From the NCBI RefSeq assembly GCF_900090045.1, contig NC_041781.1, forward strand, positions 1,088,001 through 1,152,000: a stretch of DNA of 64,000 nt. Direction: 5' to 3'. The position numbers were made by a program, and so were the translations under genes. This document shows, in pieces, positions 21,650 to 31,722 of this stretch. The DNA comes from Plasmodium malariae. Its lineage: Eukaryota > Apicomplexa > Aconoidasida > Haemosporida > Plasmodiidae. Every line of letters starts with the position of its first letter. Positions within the stretch are counted from its first letter, which is position 1. A model generated the notes under the pieces. That model searched no databases, was not told where the DNA came from, and was given only the letters and a program-made list of their open reading frames with translations.

Positions 21650-23242
21650 CTTAATAGAGTATATAACTAAACTGCCTCGTTAACACATACATTACTGATG
21701 AGCTTCAAAAAAGGGGGAAGCGAAAAGAAGGGGCAAGTTAAATATCCGATATATCTCACTGCTTCCCCTAAGTATTTCACTACAGTTGCTGCGTATTTCA
21801 CTGCTTTTCCTGTGTGCTCTTCGTTCCTTCGTTATTCCTAATTTTTCTGTTCATTCTGCTTTTTGAAAATATTGCTAAAGTGGTTATTCGTAAATGGATC
21901 TAATTTTTACTGTACTCTTCTCTTTCCCTTCTGCATTTCACTTCAACCCACACCTATCACTATTTTTCATCTACTTTCCTTATTTCCAAATTTTTTGTTT
22001 TCCATATATTATGCAATTATCTTAACATTTAGCAAAATAAAAAATTTCATGTATAAAATAATATAAAGGGTACATGTTTGGCTAAACGAGGAATTTTTTT
22101 TTTTTTTATTTTACATTTTTTTTTTTTTAATTCACAGCATTAAATTTTAAGGTATTTTATATACAAAGGAAGGATATAAACTTCAGTGCATGAAAGAATT
22201 ATATATACATGTATGAGCTGGCACATGCACATATAATATATATATAGGCATGCACGTATGTATGTACGTATGTATATATAATGCTTCCCTTTTTGAGATT
22301 AAAGGCTTGTTTTCCTCACGTTGCTGTTCATGTTAACGTATGATCATACTGAGACTTTGTTGCTTCAATTCATTTTTTGTTAACTGTGCATTTTGCGGAA
22401 AGAGGATAAACTGTGTATAATTTTTTGAAATAAGTATATTTTGATCAAACGTTTAAGAAGGTGTGGTATCATAGCTGAATAGGTTAACATACAGTGAGAG
22501 TTCAACTTAAATTATTTAGACAAAGAATTGAGAAAATGCTAATTAATTATAATAAAAAAAAAAAAAAAAAAAAAAGTAAAAAAAAGCATGGTTCAAATTG
22601 TATCATTTTGGGCGAAAGGTTAAATTGGTCTTATATCCACAACATGGAAAAGAAACAAATTTGTACACACACAAAAAAAAAAAAAAGAAGAAAAAAAAAA
22701 AAAAAAATTTCCTTTTTTTCGTTATTTTCTTACTTTTTCATATTACTTGAAGTTTTATTTTCTCCATTTCTTCTTTTTTTTTTTTTTTTTTTTTTTTGTC
22801 TGTTTTTCGCCCTTTTTGTACATACACAACTTATCACGCAGATTAATTGTATGAAAATCCATAACAGGGGAATACTGCTTTTTTTTTATTTTCTATTTGC
22901 TATTTTTAAAAAAAAACGGCATTTACCAAACATTTTATCATCTATAACTGCAAAGGGTTGTACATATTTGTGTTTCGATAAACATACGCTGTCCTTTAAG
23001 ACCATATAATTCAAAAATAAATATATCAGTAACAGAACGTTTCTTAGAAGAGCGTCCTCCCTTAGGTATTACACCGTGCAATGTTTTTTCCTTTTCTCAT
23101 TTGTCATACGCGTATATGTTTAAATTTAAAATTTAAGATTTTAAAATAAGTGTCAATTATTTGCAGATACTTTAACTAGCTAAAAAAAAAAATATATATA
23201 TATATATATATATGCATACACACTACTATAAATAAAAGCACA
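21650..23242. other. Divergent intergenic region
   Basis: Lies between the leftward CS-domain gene and the rightward small gene, so it should hold both promoters. Poly(T)/poly(A) tracts at 22094-22130, 22554-22575, 22676-22707 and 22771-22797, and (AT)n at 23191-23212. Open frames here are Lys- and Phe-rich and look non-coding. Confidence 0.7.
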
Positions 23243-24251
23243 ATGACCGCCCTCTATTTGCTCTTCTCGTTTTTTCTTTTGGGCTCACTTAATGAGAACA
23301 AATACCTAAACGCGAAAGTAATACATCGTCCGATTAATGTATACTATAAAGATTATTCTGCACATTTGCCAAATGAGCAGAGAGATAAATTAATGAAAAT
23401 CCTTTTGAATAATGAGTATAATGAAGAAAAGGATGAAGTGGAAAATATTATTGATATAAAAAAAATATATGAAAAAGAAAAAGACCTAGAAAACTTATTG
23501 AGCAAACAGACAAATTTATCCAAAATAATTAAAGAAGAGTTAAGGGGATACCTTAAAAAAAGTGATACTCAAAAGGAACAAAAAAAAAAATTGAACAATG
23601 TTAAGAAAATTTTTTTGCATAACGCTTTTTGCTTTCTCTGATTTATATATTTTTATAGACCGAAAAATGTCCGTTAAATATGACCACGAGGAAAAAAATG
23701 ATAATTCTGGCATAGAACAAAACTCGAAAAAAGGAGGGCACGTTTTTGATGTTAACACGCACATAGACGGTAACTAATGAAACCATACATTTTCTTCGTG
23801 TTTACCCGCTGGAACAAGTTTTCCTGTTTCTCATTTTGCGTGGGTGCATATGTTAGCCTGCTTCTCTGTTCACAGATGAGCGTGCATACCCACACACATA
23901 TACATATATATACACATGTATGGTTTATCCCGTGTGAACATGCCCCTTTCATCTTGTTCTACACAGTTTCTATGGACTCCATGAGGGAACCGCTAGTCGT
24001 AATTAAAATACCATCACTAAATTTTTACGATTTAATTGAGGTTAGAGTATATTTAAATAATTTTACCATTATATTGCCATATCCCGTATGTTGTAATGTA
24101 ATTGTGTAGGCGTACTTTCATTTACTACTTTCATGTACTTTGTTTACATTTGTTTTTCTTGTACGCATTTTGCTTGTATGTATATTTTTCGTAGATTCAA
24201 CATGACGTAGGAAACTTAATAAGTGTTAATAATGAAGAACTATTCTACTAA
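23243..24251 (+). CDS. Small secreted-type hypothetical protein, four exons
   Basis: Exon 1 starts with MTALYLLFSFFLLGS, a good signal peptide, followed by a charged, Lys/Glu-rich region. Later exons are 23967-24040 (...LVVIKIPSLNFYDLIE) and 24195-24251 (IQHDVGNLISVNNEELFY, then TAA), joined in phase with good donors (GTAACT at 23770, GTTAGA at 24041). The exon 1 to exon 2 junction is ambiguous: either donor 23562 to acceptor 23659, or donor 23600 to 23691. Both lead into the same frame (...NDNSGIEQNSKKGG...). The product is about 180-190 residues with no domain I recognise and no second membrane segment, so it is probably an ER-lumenal or secreted protein. It could be longer if an exon was missed. 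Confidence 0.7.
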
Positions 24252-25450
24252 GACTTAACCCCATTTTATCCACTGATCAAATATGTTAGTATTTGTTACT
24301 ACGCTTTTTCCTTTTTGTATACGCGTTCGTCAGAAGACCTGCCTATGTATACATGGATGTATGTATCTATATAACACTATATATTTTTTTTTAAATAAAA
24401 TAAAAAAAAAAAAAAAAATGTCCTTGTTCGATTTTTCATGAATTATTTTATCATCTTCCATATTGGGAGCTTCTCTATTTATTTATATATATTTTCATAT
24501 CTTTTTTTTTTTTTTTTTTTTTTTGTGTGTGCGTTTGCCTGTGTTTGCCTGTGTTTGCCTGTGTTTGTCTATGCTTGTCTATGCTTGTCTGTGCTTGTTT
24601 TATGTTTCTTTTGCTAAATTTTCACATATTAACCACGAAACAGTGAGTTTGAAAAAATAAAATATTTAAAACTTATGTATTTTACATTTTTTCGTAAAAT
24701 GAATATCGCAGAACGTAATGTACTTTGTTATTCTGATTTTATCTTATGTGGTGTTGGTTTATCTTGTGATAGCTCTTCTCATTTGGTAAAAGCTTGTTAT
24801 AGAAATTTAGTGCGCACGTAAATTTTTGAGACTCAAATAGAACAAAAATGTTAACGCTCGTCTATCTGTATTTTTGTATTTTTATTCCTTTATCCTTCTA
24901 TGCTTTTATTATTTTATTATTTTATTTTTTTATTTTTTCATTTTTTCCTTTCATCATTTCTTCATTTTTTCCTTTCATCATTTCTTCATTTTTCCCTTTC
25001 ATAATTTCTTCATTTTTCCCTTTCATCATTTCTTCATTTTCCCTTTCATCATTTCTTCATTTTTCCCTTTCATCATTTCTTCATTTTCCCTTTTTTTTCC
25101 ATTTTTGTTCTTTTTTATATATTGAATGAAAACAACTTAACATTCTTCATTTGGGGTGGGGGGGTTACTCTGAATTAGGTTTTAAGGGACCAACAAAATA
25201 AAACTTGGTAACTGTGTGTGTTCGTATTGCTGTATGTATATATTAACAATAACACAGATGTATATTTTGCTTATTCTCCTTAATAAATGAGGGAAAAAAA
25301 ACAATAGAAATGTGTATTTTGTATCCTCTTACTAATGAAAGAAATATCATCTCTTTTTTGTACAAGTCTGTGTATTTATTTTGTACAAATATGTGTACCT
25401 ATTTTGTACAAATATGTGTACCTATTTTGTATAAATGTATTGTATGTATG

Positions 25451-25507
<57 letters not shown>

Positions 25508-25893
25508 TTTTTTTTTTTTTTTTTAACTAGCCATTTTTTGCTATTTCGAAAAAAGAAATTTTCTTCGCATAACATGTTAACAACGGAAATAATTTGCATA
25601 AAATTTTAGGTAAAAATTTCTTTTCTCAGGAAATATGAAAAAATGCAAATGCGATATATAGATTAAATTAAGGATTTTTTAAAATGTATTAAGTGTTTTG
25701 TGAGCATTTTTAGAGTTCCATTTTGATGCTTACATATACATGTATAAATAGATACATACATATATATGCGTACGTACATGTACCATGTACATAAACATAT
25801 ATACATATTCATGTATATATATATGCTCATATTTTTTTGCTTCATCCTTTTTTTCCCCCCATTTTTGAACGATGCGCATTGTGCTATATATAT
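24252..25893. other. Intergenic region with repeats
   Basis: Holds poly(T) at 24502-24524, a GTGTTTGCCT/TGCTTGTCTA short repeat at 24536-24600, the minisatellite at 24945-25090, a TTTTGTACAAATATGTGTACCTA repeat at 25376-25430, (AT)n at about 25454-25498 and poly(T) at 25507-25524. A patch at 24700-24820 is less AT-rich but has no supported gene. Confidence 0.65.
24945..25090 (+). repeat. Minisatellite, 22/23-bp unit TTTCATCATTTCTTCATTTTTCCC
   Basis: About six to seven pyrimidine-rich tandem copies in the intergenic region, differing by one base of length and a few substitutions. Confidence 0.88.
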
Positions 25894-28800
25894 ATGATGT
25901 TCAACGAAAATAGCGAAAATAATGAGGAAAGTGTGAGCAAAGTTTTTATGTGGATGGAGGGCAACTACTTCCTTGATGTTCCGCACAAAGGAGAAATGGA
26001 AAAAGAAAAAGATGAGGATGTTGAAGATGAGGAAGTTGCAGATGAGGAAGTTGCAGATGAGGATGTTGCGATTGAGGAAGTTGTAGATGAGGATGTTGCA
26101 GATGAGGATGTTGCAGATGAGGAAGTTGCAGATGAGGATGTTGCGATTGAGGAAGTTGTAGATGAGGATGTTGCAGATGAGGATGTTGCAGATGAGGATG
26201 TTGCGATTGAGGAAGTTGTAGATAAGGAAGTTGTAGATGAGGAAGTTGTAGATGAAAAAGTTGAAGGTGAAAAAGTTGAAGGTGAAAAAGTTGAAGGTGA
26301 AAAAGTTAACATAGTTGACGTAGCTGCAGATGAAGGTGAAGCCCCAGAAGATGAACACGTGACTTTAGTGAAAAGTACAGGGTACTTGTTTGATAACATA
26401 TACAATGAAAAAAATGCATTTGCAAATATAGTTGAAAATATAATGATTTATTTAAATAATTTGAAAAAGAAAAACAAATACTACAATTTAATTTTTTCTT
26501 ACTACCGTTATGCTACAAAATATAACGCTTCAGACGATTACACTTTTTCTAAAAAAATTTTTGAAAAGGTGAACTCCTTAGATATAATACAATTATGTAT
26601 CTCTTTTAATTTTACCAATGAAAGTTTATTTGAATCATTGTTGTCTTCGTACAACGAGTTAAATTTAATTGAACTCAGTAAGATATACTATATCCTATTT
26701 GATCTAACCAATTTTTTAATAGATATATATGATACATTTAAAGAAGAGAATAAAATTAGTACACAATTCTTACACAATTTTTTTTTAAATTATAAATTAA
26801 ATTATATATGTGAGGAAAAAATTAGTAGCATCCATAAATATATAAATGATGATAATAGTAATTACATCTCTTTGTTAAATTTATTGTTGAACTATTGTAT
26901 GAACCTTACAGAAAATATTATGAACTTTTTCATAAGTATCAAAAACGAGGGTGCTAGCTATTTAAGTGAAATGATCATAGTGAAAAAGGACTTCTACGAA
27001 GAGGTACTTAAGTATGGTGGTGCTAACGAGAGGGGAATTCAGTGTGGCGGTGCTGACGAGGCCTTACTTAAGTGCGGAGGTACTGATCGGGAGGTATTTA
27101 AATGCGGGGATGCTGATGAAGTCATACTTAAGTGTGGTGGTACTGAAGAAGTTATACTTAAAGGAAAAGGTACTTACGAGCCCATACGTAAATGCGGCAG
27201 TGTTGACGAGTCCATACGTAGATGCGGCAGTGTTGACGAGCCCGTACGTAAATGCGGCAGTGTTGACGAATCCATACGTAGATGCGGCAGTGTTGACGAG
27301 TCCATACGTAGATGCGAAAGTGTTGACGAGCCCATACGTAGATACGAAAGTGTTGACGAACCCATACTCAAATGCAGCCACGTGGATAAAAGACATTGCT
27401 ATAAGAAAGAAGATCTCATAGAAGAGGAGCATAGTTCATTAATAAGCAGCACTCATTACACGGATGAAGGGAAAAAGGAACGGTGCGACGACTTTTTTGA
27501 AAATTGCTCTGATATTAAGAAAGAGAGTAGTTACGAATATCACAAAGAGATAAGGGATGATCCAATAAACCTACTCAATTGTATGTTCATTTGCTCCTGT
27601 AAAGAAAATGTTGTTTTACTGAGAGGTGACAGAAATGAGAATGCTCTCATGAACAACGTGAACTGTGTGAGCAGCATGAACCACATGAACTGTGCAGGCA
27701 AAATAGGACAAAAAAATATATATGCTTATAAAATAAAAACTACAAACATGAATTTAAATATCTTGAAAAACAGTTTGTGTGTTCTCTTGAAAGCAATGAA
27801 AATAACACATTATTTGAACGAGACGATTTATAAAAAAATATTTCTCATTTTTAACGAAATGTTCACTGGATTGATGAAATGTTTATATAAAAAGAATGAC
27901 ATACTATTTTTAAACTACTTTTTTACAGATATATTAAAAACTACCCATGTGATGATTTTATATTATAATGAAAAAATTGAAAAATCGCCAAAGCAAACTA
28001 TGTTATTTTATAAAAGTTTTAATAAACTTATTGATCAGATATGTAAATACCTACATAATAAGAATCTCTTTTTTGAAATATATTCGGACATATGTATAGA
28101 GTCCGAACATGCTCATGTTCAAAAATACTTACACAATTATGAGGAAACGTATTATGAGCTATTTTCCTTGTTTTACGCAATTATTGCAAAGACGAACCGT
28201 ATTAACAACGAAATTTTCCTATTTTTCTGCTGCGCAGTAGGGGAAGAATCAACAGAAGGGGAAGAAGCAGCAGAGGGGAAGAAGTACCGACCAGATGGAA
28301 AAATTGGAAAGGTGGGTAAAAACCTAATAACACATGCAGAGAATACCAAACTGCACAATTTCGAGGACGCTCCTCTATATATGAACAGTAGCTTTTTAAA
28401 CAGCTACAAAGAAAAAATGAAGGGCAAAAATATTAACAAACATATAACAATTTTTATATTCCTTGAAAAGAAGATAACAAAATTTTTTTTTTTTTTCAAA
28501 TACATGTTTTGTTTTATATGGGTAAAATTTAGAAAGGGGCTAGAAAAGAACAGATGCAAAGTACGGAGAGATTTCCAATTAGTATTAAAAAAAATAAAAT
28601 ATGTCATATTTGACATGTTTGTTAAATACACAAAATTATTGTTAATATATCAAGGATATTCAAAACAGGGTATTGATATGGGGAGGAGAACGGGCGTGTC
28701 TGTCTTTGATCAGTTTCATTTATACATGAAATCCATTGAGCAAGTTGTTCTTTCAATGCTACCCTATTGCCCTAATGATATAATAACGAAACTGGACATA

Positions 28801-31722
28801 TATATGGCAAATAGGTTAAAGATGGTGATGCAGGATGTGGGAGTGTTTCATGAGTGTAATAAGTCTGACGAGTATGACAAATTTGACGAGTTTGTTTCAT
28901 TCAACAGAATTTTATACTGTCCAGATGGACTCTATGCTGAGGGGAGAGAAGTATTATCGAACGGTGTACCACTTAATGATACAAATTTGCTAAGACATGC
29001 TTCTCATCAAGGGGATACAGAACAAAGGAGCATTGAAGGAGACAAGAGAAGATTTAATGAAGCAATATATACCTATTTTTACAAAGGGAAAGGAAACTAT
29101 TATGAAAGTAGCAAAGTAGGTAACTACAAAATGAAAGGGGGGAATTGCGATGAACCGAAGTTCGAATATATATCCAAGGTTCAATTTCCCAAACATTGTG
29201 ATATCAAATGTGATCATCGTCATATACAGAGTAGTGGACAAAGGTGGGGCGCCCTTCCATCCCACATGATGCTCCTAAACTTTTTGGGCCTTATTTACAT
29301 AAGCATAATGGAGGAGATAACCAACGATAAATATAAATTTGTTTATTTTAGAAAATGCTTGGTACATGTGGAATTTGTAAAGAAGTTGCAATTGGTTCTG
29401 GTCAGCAGCGTTTGTAATGTTAGTAGTAAAAAATGGCATAAAGATTGTCATAAAGAGCAATATAAAGAGCGATATAAAGAGCAATATAAAGAGCGGTATA
29501 AAGAGCAATATAAAGAGCGGTATAAAGAGCAATATAAAGAGCGGTATAAAGAGCAATATAAAGAGCGGTATAAAGAGCAATATAAAGAGCGGTATAAAGA
29601 GCAATATAAAGAGCGGTATAAAGAGCTGCATAAGGAAATACATAAAGAACCGCTTAACAAGGTTGACGGAACAGAGATAGGAGGAAGTGACGCAGGAATA
29701 CACGTAGATAAATATTTTTGCTTCCCTTATGAGTTGTTGTCGTTAATTATTATATCTCAACTAAAATGTTTTATGAACAACACTCTAAACAATTACAAAA
29801 TATGTACAAGTGCCGTTGAACTACTATTTTATATGAGTTCATCCGTAAACCCTTTTTTTTTTTATATTGCAAAAAAATTATGGAAAATTATAGCATTATA
29901 TATTAACAAAAATGAAGATATTATATCGCTATCAGCTTTAATAAAGATTTTATTTTATTTAATTTCCAATAAAAAGAAGGGTTCAGTTATTCAAGGAAAC
30001 AATCGTTTATTTAAGAACAAAGTTAAGTGTAATAATAATAAGCAGTATTTGTTATATGTATTTTTAAAAAATCAAATAGTTGTAGATGTGAGTGGTAAAA
30101 ATTATTTATTCTTTTTTCACACCTTCTTGAAAGGAATACAAGCGGAAGAATTAGTGGCTCTAGTTATACGAATATTTTTATGTACATTTCATGTTCATTT
30201 ACAGTATACTTTGAATCTCCTTTTAAAATTTTTAAATGCTTATGAAAAGAAGGTAGAAAAGGAGGAAAGCAAAAAGAACCAGGTTGATATTAGTGTGCAA
30301 GATGATGGAGCTAGAAAAGAAAAAGAAAAAGTAAACATCAAGCAGATGGTTGAGGATGACCTCTTTTATAGAAGGAACACTCAAAATGATTGCAGCAAAG
30401 GAATGCCCGCTCCCCTACAGAGTAGTAACTCAGTTGAGCGAAAAAAGAACGATCGTAATGAAAACACCAATGAAGTGGGTAACACTTCTGATGAAGGGAA
30501 CACCATCGAAGAGGATAATGTAATTTCCCTTTTTGTCTACTTCGACATAATTAAAGCATTCCCAAAGCTATTTTTTGATTGCAATAATGAAGTAAATTTA
30601 AAGAATGAAATCCAAAGTACTTTTCATTTTTTCATTTACGTAAACGAGGAATATAATTTACTTGAAAAAAGAAGTGAAAAAAATAAATATATAAAACTTC
30701 TTAATAAATTAAAAAGAACTAATCAGCAATTTTATTATAATAGCGCAAAAATATACTTCCCTTTGATAATGTCTTCTTTAATATCGTATTCCCAATTTTT
30801 TGTTTTAACTAATATTACTCAGTCATTTCCAAAAATAATAGTTGTACGTTTTTATGAAAATTTCTTTAGCAATAAGTTCTTGTACACACTTTGTAATAAC
30901 TCCGCATATGTTCAAATCTTATCTGAATCTCTCTTAGTGTTAATGTATTTAGCAATGACGTGCAAAAGTTTGGATGAAAGGCAGAAAAACAACAATATGA
31001 TTCATCCTAGGGGCGGGCTTCCACCGGAAGATGTGCTTCATCCACAGGTTACAGATAACAATATTAGAGGAACAGACGAGAATAACAAAACATATCGTGC
31101 AAGAACAGGGGAGTATAACGACAATATGGAAAATACTGAAATTGGAAAAAACAGAAACAGTATGAACACAGCTGATGTAGACTTAAGTATTTTATCGTGT
31201 CTTCTTAAGGTGTATATAATTTTCCTTGAGGAATATCCCTATATGTTTTTGTCATCTATGCTTACACTAATTAAAAATAATATTCGTATATTAAAAAATG
31301 AAACGAATTTCTTTATATTTTACGAAAAGATTTGTAATGAATTGAAACAGGACGGTAAATATTCCCCACCTTTTAAACTTTTAATGTTGTCAATTTTGGA
31401 TTTTTTTTTTTGTAATAATGGGAAGGATTACCTGAACAGTCAGGAAGTAGCAAATGCGCATTTTTCCCATTTTGCAAACTTCGCGTCAAGTAGTAGAGAG
31501 AGAGAGGAAAATATAAAATTATCTCAAATGAAAAGAAGTAACTTCTTGAATGTATTTTTTCAGAACAGTTTCACCTCTCACTCATTATCAAATTTTTATT
31601 TAAAAAATCAGCTTTCAAAATTCTTTCAAAAAAATTTAAAAAAATATAGCTTACATGGTCAGGACGTTGAAAACCTATCGAATTTACTCCTTGTAGATCT
31701 TAATAAGTGGACTAACATTTGA
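25894..31722 (+). CDS. Very large hypothetical helical protein with three tandem-repeat blocks
   Basis: A single-exon protein of about 1,942 residues. I start at the tandem Met codons 25894/25897 (MFNENSENNEESV); the frame upstream from 25837 is Phe/Pro/Cys-rich UTR-like sequence. Three repeat blocks interrupt it: acidic DEDVADEEVA-type pentapeptides near the N-terminus (26025-26300), a CGSVDESIRR-type decapeptide (27010-27380), and YKEQYKER octapeptides (29450-29630). Between them are long runs of hydrophobic-pattern helices (for example LLNLLLNYCMNLTENIMNFF), typical of alpha-solenoid scaffolds. There is no signal peptide and no clear membrane span. I cannot assign a family. By position it matches one of the large conserved unknown proteins between the J-protein and Arf-like genes of P. 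falciparum. Confidence 0.9.
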   Translation: MMFNENSENNEESVSKVFMWMEGNYFLDVPHKGEMEKEKDEDVEDEEVADEEVADEDVAIEEVVDEDVADEDVADEEVADEDVAIEEVVDEDVADEDVADEDVAIEEVVDKEVVDEEVVDEKVEGEKVEGEKVEGEKVNIVDVAADEGEAPEDEHVTLVKSTGYLFDNIYNEKNAFANIVENIMIYLNNLKKKNKYYNLIFSYYRYATKYNASDDYTFSKKIFEKVNSLDIIQLCISFNFTNESLFESLLSSYNELNLIELSKIYYILFDLTNFLIDIYDTFKEENKISTQFLHNFFLNYKLNYICEEKISSIHKYINDDNSNYISLLNLLLNYCMNLTENIMNFFISIKNEGASYLSEMIIVKKDFYEEVLKYGGANERGIQCGGADEALLKCGGTDREVFKCGDADEVILKCGGTEEVILKGKGTYEPIRKCGSVDESIRRCGSVDEPVRKCGSVDESIRRCGSVDESIRRCESVDEPIRRYESVDEPILKCSHVDKRHCYKKEDLIEEEHSSLISSTHYTDEGKKERCDDFFENCSDIKKESSYEYHKEIRDDPINLLNCMFICSCKENVVLLRGDRNENALMNNVNCVSSMNHMNCAGKIGQKNIYAYKIKTTNMNLNILKNSLCVLLKAMKITHYLNETIYKKIFLIFNEMFTGLMKCLYKKNDILFLNYFFTDILKTTHVMILYYNEKIEKSPKQTMLFYKSFNKLIDQICKYLHNKNLFFEIYSDICIESEHAHVQKYLHNYEETYYELFSLFYAIIAKTNRINNEIFLFFCCAVGEESTEGEEAAEGKKYRPDGKIGKVGKNLITHAENTKLHNFEDAPLYMNSSFLNSYKEKMKGKNINKHITIFIFLEKKITKFFFFFKYMFCFIWVKFRKGLEKNRCKVRRDFQLVLKKIKYVIFDMFVKYTKLLLIYQGYSKQGIDMGRRTGVSVFDQFHLYMKSIEQVVLSMLPYCPNDIITKLDIYMANRLKMVMQDVGVFHECNKSDEYDKFDEFVSFNRILYCPDGLYAEGREVLSNGVPLNDTNLLRHASHQGDTEQRSIEGDKRRFNEAIYTYFYKGKGNYYESSKVGNYKMKGGNCDEPKFEYISKVQFPKHCDIKCDHRHIQSSGQRWGALPSHMMLLNFLGLIYISIMEEITNDKYKFVYFRKCLVHVEFVKKLQLVLVSSVCNVSSKKWHKDCHKEQYKERYKEQYKERYKEQYKERYKEQYKERYKEQYKERYKEQYKERYKEQYKERYKELHKEIHKEPLNKVDGTEIGGSDAGIHVDKYFCFPYELLSLIIISQLKCFMNNTLNNYKICTSAVELLFYMSSSVNPFFFYIAKKLWKIIALYINKNEDIISLSALIKILFYLISNKKKGSVIQGNNRLFKNKVKCNNNKQYLLYVFLKNQIVVDVSGKNYLFFFHTFLKGIQAEELVALVIRIFLCTFHVHLQYTLNLLLKFLNAYEKKVEKEESKKNQVDISVQDDGARKEKEKVNIKQMVEDDLFYRRNTQNDCSKGMPAPLQSSNSVERKKNDRNENTNEVGNTSDEGNTIEEDNVISLFVYFDIIKAFPKLFFDCNNEVNLKNEIQSTFHFFIYVNEEYNLLEKRSEKNKYIKLLNKLKRTNQQFYYNSAKIYFPLIMSSLISYSQFFVLTNITQSFPKIIVVRFYENFFSNKFLYTLCNNSAYVQILSESLLVLMYLAMTCKSLDERQKNNNMIHPRGGLPPEDVLHPQVTDNNIRGTDENNKTYRARTGEYNDNMENTEIGKNRNSMNTADVDLSILSCLLKVYIIFLEEYPYMFLSSMLTLIKNNIRILKNETNFFIFYEKICNELKQDGKYSPPFKLLMLSILDFFFCNNGKDYLNSQEVANAHFSHFANFASSSREREENIKLSQMKRSNFLNVFFQNSFTSHSLSNFYLKNQLSKFFQKNLKKYSLHGQDVENLSNLLLVDLNKWTNI
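26025..26300 (+). repeat. In-frame 15-bp repeat, acidic (GATGAGGATGTTGCA)
   Basis: About eighteen copies of a 15-bp unit encode D-E-[DE]-V-[AV] pentapeptides. They are arranged in a higher-order block in which an IEEVV unit recurs every four or five copies, then grade into G-E-K-V-E units. Confidence 0.9.
27010..27380 (+). repeat. In-frame 30-bp repeat (Cys-Gly-x-x-Asp-Glu decapeptide)
   Basis: Twelve or so 30-bp units encode [KR]CG[GS][AVT]DE.[IV][LR]. The first copies are diverged (GG-A/T-DE), while the later ones (27180-27370) are nearly identical (GSVDESIRR), suggesting recent expansion from one end. The nearly invariant Cys-Gly in each unit is uncommon in Plasmodium low-complexity tracts. 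Confidence 0.88.
29450..29632 (+). repeat. In-frame 24-bp repeat encoding YKEQYKER
   Basis: About seven copies of a 24-bp unit (TATAAAGAGCAATATAAAGAGCGG type) encode alternating YKEQ and YKER tetrapeptides with almost identical DNA, a likely charged helix or coiled coil. Confidence 0.9.

Noticed and set aside
22494..23009. 171-residue forward frame upstream of the small secreted gene
   Set aside because: It consists mostly of poly-Lys and poly-Phe from A and T homopolymers, lies in a divergent promoter region, and has no recognisable domain.
25663..26405. Two long reverse-strand frames opposite the acidic repeat of the large protein
   Set aside because: Phe/Asn/Leu- and Ser/Thr-only compositions are mirror images of the DEDVA repeat. 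The forward frame continues for 1,900 residues of non-repetitive protein.
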